Made by a program: the position numbers and the translations under genes. The notes under the pieces are model-generated. The model did not search any database. It was not told the DNA's origin and saw only the letters and a program-made list of their open reading frames with translations. DNA of 34,082 nucleotides from a virus. The stretch lies in IMG/VR virus record IMGVR_UViG_3300037584_002957, positions 1 through 34,082 of that record; one strand, written 5' to 3'. Shown here piece by piece: positions 14,901 to 22,566 of this stretch. Each line of letters opens with the position of its first letter. The first letter of the stretch is position 1.

Positions 14901-17900
14901 AGGTGGACTTGATTACCATCCTTTATATGAATACCTCTTGATACCTCCTGGCCTGTAGCTTTTTCAAAAGCTTTAGCTGTACCATGAATAAATACCTGAC
15001 CTCCCTGACCTACAACAGTTTGTATTACTTTCTTTACGTTTTGAAGTCCACGTATAATTTCTTCACGAGAAGAAAATTTAGTAGATATAATTTTACCAGC
15101 ATTGATAATTCTATCTATAACGCTGTTGGCATTTTCACCAGTAAGCTCTACTGAATTTCCTCTACTTACTCTCCCGTAATCTGTTATATCTGGATCTACT
15201 CTACCCACCTCATCTATAACAGCTTGAGTTTCAGGATCTTCTAAGTTTTGCTCTAGGAAAGATTGATTTTGTGAGTACTTACCCTCTATATTAAACTTAG
15301 CTTCAAAAGCTTGTTTTGTATCTGCCTGTAAAGCTGAAAGCTCTGCTTCGTACACAGCAACAGCATCCTCGTTGCCTTGGCTTCTTGCTTCCTCTAAGTT
15401 TTTTCTAGTATCAAAAGCTTTTCTTCTGTTTTTTCTAATACGAGTATTATACCCACTTATTTCTGTTAGATCTTCATCACTAACATTCATTAAAAAAGCC
15501 ATGTCCCTAGCTGACACCCTCCACATCTGATCCTGCGTTTCAAGCATTTCTTTTTTAATTTGCTTTCTCCTTTCAGGATTTTGTTCAGTTTGTAGTCTTT
15601 TCTGTAAAGCTTCATATTTATTTTCTAAAGATATTTGATCTTTAAAATTAAATTTTGAAGCTAAATAAGAGGGCGCTCTTACAATACCCATTTGTATATT
15701 TCCTGCTACAGTACCTAAAGCAAAAGCATCAAGAGTTTCTATATAGTTATATTTTAAATTAGTTTTTTCTATTTCTTTACCAGCTATTTGTCTTTGTAAA
15801 GAAGAAGACACATCATCAGCTATGCCTGGTGTGTCAAGTCTAGTTTGTAGATCAGAAATTTCTCTAGTCAAAGCTACACGGTGAGCATAATTAGTAAGGT
15901 GCTGACCTGCAAAAGAAACCAACCCTTCCTCTATACCTTCTTCAAAAAATTTAAATACGTTATTTTTTGTTGTTCTTCTCCATAATTTGTTAGCTGTCCC
16001 TACGAAGCCTTTTTTAGCTATGGTTTCTGCTGCTTCTCCTGCAATTTCTTTTCCGCCTATACCAAACATTTTTCGTATAGCATTAGCAGAAATTACCTCT
16101 TGCTTCATAAAAATTTTCTCAGAAAGATATTCAAAGCCTCCCATAAAAGAAGCATACATCATTTTTTCTGCGTGATTTAAATGCGGAACATCTTTTATAT
16201 CACTGTACGCATTACCTGCAGCTGACGTAGCAAAACTTTGTAAAGCTACTTCTGGATGGCCCATAACAGTGAGTCCTATTTGAACAGCTATTTGTGGTAC
16301 TACTTCACCAACTCCGTCTAAAAACAATGTTAGACCTGCTTCAGAATTACCAAAACCTTGTCCGAATATTCCTTTTTCTATTTCCTCTAAAGTCACACCT
16401 TTTCCCAGCAATCTAGATTGCGTCATAGAAGAAGAAATATCACCCCACGAAAGCACAGCTTGATCTATCTTACGTCCATATTTATCAAGTTGTCCTTCTA
16501 CAAACAAAGGGTTTCCCCTGCCTATATCAAGTCCATATGCATCGCTTTTTTCATATGCAGTTATATACTCTTCTGAGCTAGGTATAATCCCAAATGTCAT
16601 CATATTAGCAGCATCTGCTGCCCCAAAAAATAAGAAGCCTGCAAAACTGTCTAAATGTTTAAAGTAAGATCTGTCATCGAAATTCCTACCTATAGACTCA
16701 GCACTTCTTTTATACCTTTCAATAGCTGTGTCAGCGTTCATAAAGACTTCATCCATAGAAAACTGCATTACTAAATCAACAGCATTATATGCTCTCCTTT
16801 TTACACCAAACACTTCGTTAGACTCATTGTATAAAGAAATCATATCTGCTTCAGTTTGTCTAATTTCTTCAAACAATTGTGTTTGCTCCTCAACAGTTGT
16901 TGCTTTAGAAAAAGCATTTGCAAAATTTTCTGCGTATTGTCTAACTGTCTCTCTATTTTTTGCAGCTTGAACCACCTCTGCTTTAGCCGTATAAAAACCA
17001 GCTACTTTATAATATTCTTTTAAGCTTTCAGCCTCAGCATCAGCCTGAGCTTGCTCGTCATCAACATAGGTAACGGCACCTTTGGCGGTATATTCTTTCC
17101 ATTTTTCATACGTATTAATTACCTCTGGCATAATACCTTGAGCTACAGCTAACTCATCTTCGTTTGTTGGGATATATGATTTATTTACATTATCTAAGTG
17201 CGGCTCATAAAAGAAACCATCGTAATCTCCTTCAGGATCTAAGTTGTTTTTTTCAAAAAACTCATCATCCATATCTTCAGTAAAGACTTTTTTTATCTGT
17301 CCATCTTCAGCTAAGTACATTGTAATACGACTCATAGGAATCACACTTTCAGCATAATCGCTATACTCGCCTATATGAAACTCTTTGTTAATTATGTTTC
17401 TTTTTTTAGTTTCTACAGCTAAAGTAGAATTAGGATCATCCATAAGTAAGCCACTGCTTCTTATAACTCTTTCAAAATCTTCTACTGTAGTTGTAGCAAA
17501 AAAATCGTAGTCTCTGTAAGTTTCATAAATTTCGTTTGCAAAACTAGGAATGTCATCCGCACCTACAGGCAAACCAACAGACATGCCTCTATTAACAATC
17601 CATTTTTTAGATTCCGTAAAAATTTCGTAATCTAAATTGCCTTTGTTATTTTCTGGATCTTGTAGTATTTTTGATTGAATATCACGATGCACCGCATTGA
17701 TATCCTCCTCAGAATACATGGGAGTGCCTGCAAAACTATCTACTGTTTGCCTAGACATCTCATCGTAAACATCTACCCTCGTACCAAAGATGCTTTCAAA
17801 AAAATCACCCTGTAGTGCCTCTTGTCGTGACGCCAATCGTGACAGATCGCCCTCCCTTTCTGAAGGTGGCACAGTAGTGTCCGTTTGAACATCTAAACCT

Positions 17901-18157
17901 CCACCTTCTACACCATATCCTAATAGAGTAGAGTACTCTTCCGATAGCACTAAATCTTTTTTTTTTGGGGCTACGCCAGCTAAGAAAATAAAATCCCTTT
18001 CGTTACCCTCAAAGCCAGCTTCTTTAACAAGAGTAAACGCAGAGTCAAAATATGTCTGCTGTTGCATCATATCAAACAGTTGCTCTTGAGTACCTACGTA
18101 TCCAACGTCCTTTAGAATAGTAAATATATTGTTTTGATATTCTGTAAATCCGTTCAT
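8960..18157 (-). CDS. Giant internal virion / polyvalent ejection protein (3065 aa)
   Basis: One uninterrupted frame of 3065 codons. The N terminus has two copies of a mini-motif (FTILKDVGYVGTQEQLF, FTLVKEAGFEGNERDF). Two zinc-metallopeptidase-like motifs follow: YHEAFHSAAMQ (HExxH 1098-1102) and LVHEIQHWIQYEEG (1400-1404). Around 1680-1790 comes a long basic coiled coil (ARGRRAARKESAK, LRKQLQELKDKSKSL). The C-terminal third resembles 'large polyvalent protein-associated' domains (FRVAAVVNAFGGVFVQFFKQ, PFQSFAINTKRS), with a hydrophobic stretch TASLFVFAYMSRVMTAVI near 2705-2725. By position, between a lysin-bearing internal protein and the lysis genes, it corresponds to T7 gp16 but is over twice as long. 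It is probably packaged and injected with DNA. No single-subunit RNA polymerase motifs were recognised. Confidence 0.72.
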   Translation of the reverse strand: MNGFTEYQNNIFTILKDVGYVGTQEQLFDMMQQQTYFDSAFTLVKEAGFEGNERDFIFLAGVAPKKKDLVLSEEYSTLLGYGVEGGGLDVQTDTTVPPSEREGDLSRLASRQEALQGDFFESIFGTRVDVYDEMSRQTVDSFAGTPMYSEEDINAVHRDIQSKILQDPENNKGNLDYEIFTESKKWIVNRGMSVGLPVGADDIPSFANEIYETYRDYDFFATTTVEDFERVIRSSGLLMDDPNSTLAVETKKRNIINKEFHIGEYSDYAESVIPMSRITMYLAEDGQIKKVFTEDMDDEFFEKNNLDPEGDYDGFFYEPHLDNVNKSYIPTNEDELAVAQGIMPEVINTYEKWKEYTAKGAVTYVDDEQAQADAEAESLKEYYKVAGFYTAKAEVVQAAKNRETVRQYAENFANAFSKATTVEEQTQLFEEIRQTEADMISLYNESNEVFGVKRRAYNAVDLVMQFSMDEVFMNADTAIERYKRSAESIGRNFDDRSYFKHLDSFAGFLFFGAADAANMMTFGIIPSSEEYITAYEKSDAYGLDIGRGNPLFVEGQLDKYGRKIDQAVLSWGDISSSMTQSRLLGKGVTLEEIEKGIFGQGFGNSEAGLTLFLDGVGEVVPQIAVQIGLTVMGHPEVALQSFATSAAGNAYSDIKDVPHLNHAEKMMYASFMGGFEYLSEKIFMKQEVISANAIRKMFGIGGKEIAGEAAETIAKKGFVGTANKLWRRTTKNNVFKFFEEGIEEGLVSFAGQHLTNYAHRVALTREISDLQTRLDTPGIADDVSSSLQRQIAGKEIEKTNLKYNYIETLDAFALGTVAGNIQMGIVRAPSYLASKFNFKDQISLENKYEALQKRLQTEQNPERRKQIKKEMLETQDQMWRVSARDMAFLMNVSDEDLTEISGYNTRIRKNRRKAFDTRKNLEEARSQGNEDAVAVYEAELSALQADTKQAFEAKFNIEGKYSQNQSFLEQNLEDPETQAVIDEVGRVDPDITDYGRVSRGNSVELTGENANSVIDRIINAGKIISTKFSSREEIIRGLQNVKKVIQTVVGQGGQVFIHGTAKAFEKATGQEVSRGIHIKDGNQVHLFLPALKANTAYHEAFHSAAMQMDEKQGAGTALRKLARQFAMALPNAKRYLAFISEYLTEEQQALAEVAVTDELARKLLSQIVEKNPQAAEELVMEILADITNGDLSAEYKQGLITSLKNYVGRLFGTEFKNPTLKNVADAIKSVTSTMAGGFGVAGMQKLAEATEGLKDVPTVTTDDEEKQEVNKQIIGANADLKENVTDMYFLAKHLESQNATPEKIKLLTGWQKGADNKWRYEIPDGKITKTFDGEEVNKLSDIYDAPELYTNYPELRDLKVTIDVRKEGRENSWFIQHEDGTSEIEINVKDNNRVLSDLVHEIQHWIQYEEGFAFGGNYEVIMENIEELMSKEDLENLEKLRVENALYKALAAIIETAPRTFSTIKELFSAEYIEKNNLVEEVKNYFEGTEIEPTNYGNAIQRFYNDLNINEEAENVFQESGGNDLQLYDDLTSLWVESENKTQDDLVEFSMHRMYERLAGEVEARNVSSRLMWGKNKDLYSTEDVAREDQLVIFPTTKGLRVQAEEEGVTNVRLREDFNIREGFNIEVGPLNQAEADNNTAEEGKSAQKIVETVADMLTEKGFTLVMEGKGKNKKLVLKPSKQVNLFKMKKDEVIQILQDSGMKKEQAEKTYKNAVQFARGRRAARKESAKIASQARRREGKLSTEAKNLRKQLQELKDKSKSLQEFFKKAKALIKERMKDRKTSNKFSATQLKSFFAIAGQMARTSAKRLSENDLDIIDSFLDKLATIFDKQDARKAMDDHLNLVKSMRKLQKTLVRKSRQKDFGAYRSLARIVAGIDASLIPVDQMQSFSDFVNDVNNSMKRARFSKDEEGNLVVTESNLKEVKSLMAIATNFKAIEETERDANFRARATKAVEAAKKAGESTTFEEEYKAILEKYQRSRLSPTRKKIEDTAKKLGLDVNNVQDLEIVLDELAKDSAELAEDKKELILSDAIIPRVMANLEELLQDKSFRTILGLFSMDNVSAPELKARLVQLDMRHLAALEYKINDYLVNSSTIGLGYLASIVRGKISLASDIKALVAKGVRSKDRSYGSFADNVPSFIRNVFKVGNVDVAKILVAIGFQDVMSSVNLHEQAHVERVTALQNKINEITEKGGEITSDLSNAIAQIFSMANQKPEALSEAEWFMNLRDAMDSTIQEYEVEQSDIYDPETIQEFKDAREYLFGQTNNLQELLDKVRNERTDIVEIVDFLSQMHESMRPRFEQFTERYLGKTLEVLENYTPFKVRKKGFDDQLDSVMEIRRQLITALSSAGNSNYTKTPGATFEREARAVGGDSVLGLNFLKINEATLRQNSFIMMSLEDVLAMKYAFQTEAMQGLMPKSIKAKLSEMIDNYLVADASEVPFIFQKNIKVAGRMIRNPFEMFRVAAVVNAFGGVFVQFFKQSTVMLSAFANTKTLQGKSYLIRTFGEMLALTFVGKDRDGKLKVLSDPKVKINDGRYELLRHTTLFLRDYKAGNIDPFTGRVEFDKSRLDKTRDWLQDKSMWTLTTTDKVAAISSFYAFYADFLLSEGTVNDISEINWEQEAANPNMEAIAYAENIVSKDQNISSSRLAANVYKNKSAFVRFLVQTMLPFQSFAINTKRSITGDVGRIIDPSNAQARKDGLRGLAGTTASLFVFAYMSRVMTAVISEFVKGFGDDDDESNLDEILTDTKTIRESAVQTVLDAIPLPSTPAIDNKVKDFFNYYLFFNASDYDAPGLEDKDAFELFKQYGDAVTTYGTGVTDKKGPVQNAILTALSVLGPGGKFVMDLEKMLEPTLNGGTLYTTGSGRERFIRPEDRADFMLSNTLRTLLSFANLAGVGVKELDYVAKALDDMPKDRALSSEEQLAAFETILIAIGNDPEIKATIKGIEGAGPGRLLSILQKQAEEDPVTLARGLSQAKFNSALKGAVGDKVTEMMFPQDYKKYSAEVRRISRRSPKEIAAVIRGKEGEMNPDDFKRYNNFLLYYIALNSEATFNNVLIELDINTVE

Positions 18158-18167
18158 GCTTATTTAA

Positions 18168-21100
18168 TTATCTAGTTGATCCGCCTTCTGGAGCGAGAGC
18201 ACCTCGTTCTATAGCTAATATACTTATTGCTTCAGCTTCTGCTGGGTTTAGTAAAGGAGCGTTAACTCTTCTAATAGAAACAATTCCTGTGCGAACTCTA
18301 ACATTTCTAACCGTTTCTCCTTCGTCATTTACTATAAATTCTTTACCGTTTTTATATTGCATTTCAAATGGAGTTACTTTATAATCAACGGTAACTTTAT
18401 CACCCTGATTACCACCGAATAATAATACATCCCCATCCTCTGTCATACCAGCGTATAAACCGACGTGATTTCCTCCATACTTATTTTTTATTACAACAAT
18501 ATCTCCTACCCTAGCTCCTGCAGCTGTAATGATTTCATCATTATCATTTTGGATGTCTAGGTTAGGATTATCAAAAATATTATCTCCTATAGTTTGATAA
18601 GACCTAGCTCTAAGAACATTAAGTCTATCCCCCTCGCTAGGAAGATCTTGATCTGGATCAGCTTGCAACATTAAATCCCCAATGAAAATAGCGCACCATG
18701 CCATTACTGGATCAACTTTTAAGTATTCTTTTTTCTTGAAAGCCTTTAAAGAAGTATCTGTTTCTCTTTTATAATCTTCGTATTTAAGACGCTTTTCTTC
18801 TTCTAATTTATCTACAGAATCATCCCAATACCTTTGAGCTCCTGCTTCCGTTGAATACAAGGGGTTAGTAGGATCTGCCGTTGCTACATTTATAAACATT
18901 TCCTCAATATCCTCCATTATATCCCCTTCTGTTTCCCCTAAATTAAATACGTTAGTTAGAAGAGATAGAGCTTGCTTTTCTTTAGAATCATTAAAGTCTA
19001 CAAAATCACTTAATGGCGCTCCTCTATTAATTAGAGTAGCCGTGTTAGGCATTGCCGCACCGAACTCTGCTGTTGTTATTCCATACTTGTTTATGTCAAG
19101 AGCTTGTGCAGCTTCGTAGTGTTTAGTACCCTCTGCTGGCATTCCAAATCTTAAAATCATATTAGCTAAATCAAACTCATAAGTATCTGAACCTTCAACT
19201 AAAAAGTCTTTAGTATCATATAGCTCTTGGTTATCAGGATTAAATGGATTTGGTACAAGCCCCTGTAAATACCCTCCCATAAACTCAGTGATTTTTTCAT
19301 CAGACGCTGTTAACCCATCTGCAACTCGTGCTTTTTCTTCTTCAATAAGCTTTGCTTCAGCTTCAATTTCAGCTTGTTTTTCCGAAGCTTCTCTAGCAAC
19401 TTTCTCTGCTAAAGCCTCTTCAGTTTCTCGCTCAAACTGATCGATAACTTCCTGGCCCCCTAGCTCTTTCGTCATTTTAGCTATGTCCTTATCGTCTCTT
19501 TTCTTACGCCTTTTTTCTCTTCTTTTTTCTTTTTTTGTAGGCTCGTTATAAGAAATTATTTCAGCAAGAAGGCTTGGAGTTTCAACACCAGTATCTATAG
19601 GACCTACCTCCTTACCTGGTAGTTTTTCTATATCTTCCTTCTTTGCTCTTTCCATCAAGGACTGTGTTTGTCCTATGTCAGTTAACTCCACCATTTCGCC
19701 TAACACAGGATCAAACCTCATGTTAGGACTTACAGCAGTTTCTAAAACTTCTGAGTCTTCTTCCTCTACTGGAACCATTTTTCCTGAAACTGGATCATAC
19801 TTCATTTTCTGATCACCGTTCTTTTTTTTTTGATCACCGTTTGTTTCGTCGTCACCATTAGTGCCCCCAGTAATTAAACCTCCTTGCTCCATCTGAATTT
19901 TTCCGCCTTGAGCATTGCTGTTGCCACCACCGCCACTAGATCCACCAGCTCCAGCTCCAGCTCCAGCTCCAGCTCCAGCTCCTCCTCCAATTGCTTGGTT
20001 TATATTGTTTAAGGCTCCTTGATTTACTTGACTTTGACCTTGACCTTGAATAGACGATCCAAGCTGACTCATAGCTTGAGATAGTAGAGTGTTGTATGTA
20101 GAAGCTTTACCAGTTCTTTCTTGCCCCTCTAGCTGCTGCTGTATATTAGTAAAGGCATTAGGATGTGTTGAAGAGTTTACGTATATATCAGCCTCTTCTG
20201 TAAGAAGCGCTAACATATCTGTTTCAGTTTGATTAAGGTTTGTTATGGTTGATAATTTTTCTATAAGCTCTTGATTCTTAGCGATCTTATAACCTATTAC
20301 TTGTCCAGTAGATAAATCTATAATAGCTTTTTCTACTTCTATACCAACATTACTTACTGTTACATCTTTAAAGTTTCCTCCACTAGCTATACTACCTACA
20401 TTCATGTCTGGATATGCATTAGCTAAAGTAGGATCTGCAGCTGGTTGATCATCAGCATATGCTGTAAATATTGTTCTAGTAAGACCAGTAGGACCTGTCG
20501 TTACTCCCGATAGCATTTCTGCTACAGCGTCTTCATCTACCTGCGGGAACTGACCACGTATAGTATTATAGTACTCTCTTGCGTGAACAGTCTCTCCATT
20601 CCTAAAGTTATTTATTTCATCCATGGTTATACCTGGAGGAAGCTGTGTAGGCTGTCCACTTGCAGGATCAATAAACTGCATACTACCATTTTTAATACCT
20701 GCTTCTATGTCTTCTATACTTAGAGCATATATAGGAGTTCCGTCAGTTTCAAAGCCTGTAACTTTAGATATAGAAACACCATCACTGTTTCGTAAATTAA
20801 ACAGCTCTGGGTGCATGGTGTTGTTTATAGATTCTAAATCCCCAGACTGCAAGTCTCTATTGCCAGCGTACATAAACTTATACCCCTCCATAGAGGCGGC
20901 GTTCCACATAGTACGGTTGTTGTTAGCAAATACATTGTACTGATTTGCTACGTCTGCAGAAAAACCCTCCTCGTCAAAGCCCACAACAACAGGTTGAGAA
21001 ATGCCTGGTATAACTTGCGTTTCTTGATACCCTCCTTGCGAGGCGCTTAAGCCTTTTTTAGTAGCAAACTGCGAGTTATATACATCAGCTCCTACTGCAC

Positions 21101-21707
21101 TACCTAAAAACTTATAATCACCTACTATAGATCCTGTTTCGTAAAACAGATTGTCTGCATTAGATGCCGTTATTCCAGAGTTGAAGTAATCTTTTGCGTC
21201 AGCACCTTGCCCAACCATAACGACATTATTTTGCACAGTATATACAGGAGGCATAGAATACTCGTTAATAGCATTTATGTTAGACTCTAAAAGCCCTGAC
21301 TCAGCAAGCTCAGTGTTGCCTTTTATCTCAGCGGTTTTTTTAGCTATAAACTCCGTCCCAAACTTAGCGTCTTCAACAATGCTTAAGTATTGATTTTTAG
21401 CCTGTACAAAAGCAGCTTCGTTAGCACCGCTAGGATCTAACTCAAAATTTGTAGCAGCTTCCTGATAGATATCTAAAGCTAATTGTGCTGCACCCTGATA
21501 CTTTTGATTGATTTGTCCTGGTACAGCCTCTCCTGCTGCGCCCATTGGATTTAATGCCTTCATCTTAGCGTCCCTTTGCGCAGCTCTTTCTTGAGCTACA
21601 GCAAGGATGGGGTTGGCAAATTGCTCTGCAACATTTCTTCCGATAGCCCCGTAGTCTATGTTGGGGGCTAAAAACCCTGTTTTAAATCGTGTACCTTGTT
21701 CAGACAT
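18168..21707 (-). CDS. Internal virion protein with C-terminal cell-wall hydrolase (1179 aa)
   Basis: The C terminus (about 1000-1165) matches the TIGR02594/CHAP-like cysteine peptidase pattern: MAWCAIFIGDLM with Cys1005, VLRARSYQTIG, GDIVVIKNKYGGNHVGLYAG with His1081, LLFGGNQGDKVTV and SIRRV. Such domains cut peptidoglycan. The central part has a Gly-Ala tract (about 575-590), GGNSNAQGGKIQMEQGG, and two copies of the motif M-K/R-Y/F-DPV-x-G-x-MV. A Lys/Arg/Glu-rich helical stretch (KKEKRREKRRKKRDDKD, ETEEALAEKVAREASEK) follows. N-terminal 500 residues have internal-virion-like composition. Between the 287-aa and 3065-aa proteins it occupies the T7 gp15-like slot and would open the cell wall during DNA entry. 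It overlaps the preceding gene by 8 nt. Confidence 0.75.
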   Translation of the reverse strand: MSEQGTRFKTGFLAPNIDYGAIGRNVAEQFANPILAVAQERAAQRDAKMKALNPMGAAGEAVPGQINQKYQGAAQLALDIYQEAATNFELDPSGANEAAFVQAKNQYLSIVEDAKFGTEFIAKKTAEIKGNTELAESGLLESNINAINEYSMPPVYTVQNNVVMVGQGADAKDYFNSGITASNADNLFYETGSIVGDYKFLGSAVGADVYNSQFATKKGLSASQGGYQETQVIPGISQPVVVGFDEEGFSADVANQYNVFANNNRTMWNAASMEGYKFMYAGNRDLQSGDLESINNTMHPELFNLRNSDGVSISKVTGFETDGTPIYALSIEDIEAGIKNGSMQFIDPASGQPTQLPPGITMDEINNFRNGETVHAREYYNTIRGQFPQVDEDAVAEMLSGVTTGPTGLTRTIFTAYADDQPAADPTLANAYPDMNVGSIASGGNFKDVTVSNVGIEVEKAIIDLSTGQVIGYKIAKNQELIEKLSTITNLNQTETDMLALLTEEADIYVNSSTHPNAFTNIQQQLEGQERTGKASTYNTLLSQAMSQLGSSIQGQGQSQVNQGALNNINQAIGGGAGAGAGAGAGAGGSSGGGGNSNAQGGKIQMEQGGLITGGTNGDDETNGDQKKKNGDQKMKYDPVSGKMVPVEEEDSEVLETAVSPNMRFDPVLGEMVELTDIGQTQSLMERAKKEDIEKLPGKEVGPIDTGVETPSLLAEIISYNEPTKKEKRREKRRKKRDDKDIAKMTKELGGQEVIDQFERETEEALAEKVAREASEKQAEIEAEAKLIEEEKARVADGLTASDEKITEFMGGYLQGLVPNPFNPDNQELYDTKDFLVEGSDTYEFDLANMILRFGMPAEGTKHYEAAQALDINKYGITTAEFGAAMPNTATLINRGAPLSDFVDFNDSKEKQALSLLTNVFNLGETEGDIMEDIEEMFINVATADPTNPLYSTEAGAQRYWDDSVDKLEEEKRLKYEDYKRETDTSLKAFKKKEYLKVDPVMAWCAIFIGDLMLQADPDQDLPSEGDRLNVLRARSYQTIGDNIFDNPNLDIQNDNDEIITAAGARVGDIVVIKNKYGGNHVGLYAGMTEDGDVLLFGGNQGDKVTVDYKVTPFEMQYKNGKEFIVNDEGETVRNVRVRTGIVSIRRVNAPLLNPAEAEAISILAIERGALAPEGGSTR
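19945..19980 (-). repeat. Six perfect CCAGCT hexanucleotide repeats
   Basis: CCAGCT is repeated six times without a mismatch, and a degenerate CCTCCTCC tail follows. Read on the minus strand it encodes an alternating Gly-Ala tract inside the 1179-aa virion protein. As 6-nt units, copy-number change would keep the reading frame and alter only linker length. Confidence 0.9.
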
Positions 21708-22563
21708 CTCTTTCGAATCTTAGTAATAATTTTAGTAAATATTTATGCAGTGGACTATCACCTTCCTTTGCTAACTTAAATAATCTTTCAGACTGCTCTG
21801 GGTTGAATACATACTCACCCCCAGTAAGCTCCGCCTCCTTCACTCCGCTTTCCTCATCGACAACAGCTTTTTTGTTTGTGTCGTGATCGAACTCTCCTTC
21901 TGTAACAAATGGAGCTTCTTTAGTTTTACCACCAACTCTGTAACCCACCATGCCTCCGTCTTCCATTAAAACTCCGACAGTACCTCCAACAACACCTGCA
22001 ATACCTCCAGCTACGTTAGCAATATTTTGTATTCTTTGCTGCTCAGCTTGCGCTACTTGAGCCTCTGCTAAAGCTTTAGCATCGTATCCAAACTCTATAT
22101 CTCTTGTGCTACGAGCTTCTTGCAACTGAGTACTTCTTTCTTCAGCAGCACCTAACTGCATAAGAGCTTCGGATTGTAGCTTCTGTTGAGTAAGAGCTTC
22201 TTCCCTTTGCGACCTTTGTGCTTGTGCTGTAGCTCCAGCTAAAGCACCCAACCCTCTAGCACCAAACTGTGTAGCAGCTTGCGCTGTAGTAGCTAGCGAT
22301 CTGTTTATATCATCCATCCTCATCTGCAATAACCTTTGATCATACGCTCCTTTAACACCCTCGTAGTATGCTGATGGTGTAGCTAGAGATGGTTGCGAAG
22401 CTCTAAGGTCTGATAGCTCTTGTAAAGCAGTATCTAAATTTGCTGATGCTTTAGCTTCTAGCTCTTCTTGATTTAACATACCAACAATACCACCTACAAG
22501 TTGGCCTACGCCACCTGCTGCTGTGCCTATTGCTGAAGCTTGTCCTTGTGATAATTGTGACAT
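21700..22563 (-). CDS. Internal virion protein, T7 gp14-like slot (287 aa)
   Basis: The N terminus is a Gly-rich hydrophobic segment (SAIGTAAGGVGQLVGGIVGML, about 10-30, possible membrane insertion). A long Ala/Gln-rich helix follows (RSLATTAQAATQFGARGL, QRSQREEALTQQKLQSEAL), then a second glycine-zipper segment (IANVAGGIAGVVGGTVGVLM, about 183-202). The C-terminal part has MEDGGMVGYRVGG and ELTGGEYVFNPEQSERLF, a GG/GEYV pattern repeatedly seen in podoviral internal proteins. Size, composition and order fit the membrane-inserting small ejection protein of T7-like phages. The name is by analogy, without detected direct homology. Confidence 0.6.
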   Translation of the reverse strand: MSQLSQGQASAIGTAAGGVGQLVGGIVGMLNQEELEAKASANLDTALQELSDLRASQPSLATPSAYYEGVKGAYDQRLLQMRMDDINRSLATTAQAATQFGARGLGALAGATAQAQRSQREEALTQQKLQSEALMQLGAAEERSTQLQEARSTRDIEFGYDAKALAEAQVAQAEQQRIQNIANVAGGIAGVVGGTVGVLMEDGGMVGYRVGGKTKEAPFVTEGEFDHDTNKKAVVDEESGVKEAELTGGEYVFNPEQSERLFKLAKEGDSPLHKYLLKLLLRFERDV

Positions 22564-22566
22564 AAT

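Noticed and set aside
9192-17000. Plus-strand frames opposite the giant virion gene
   Set aside because: Serine- and leucine-rich frames of 60-110 codons antisense to one continuous 3065-codon gene, best explained as codon-bias shadows.
8960-18157. Virion RNA polymerase of N4 type
   Set aside because: The size is suggestive, but I could not find the single-subunit polymerase motifs (R-x3-K-x6-7-YG region, catalytic HDS-type motif), nor a DxDGD motif in this protein.
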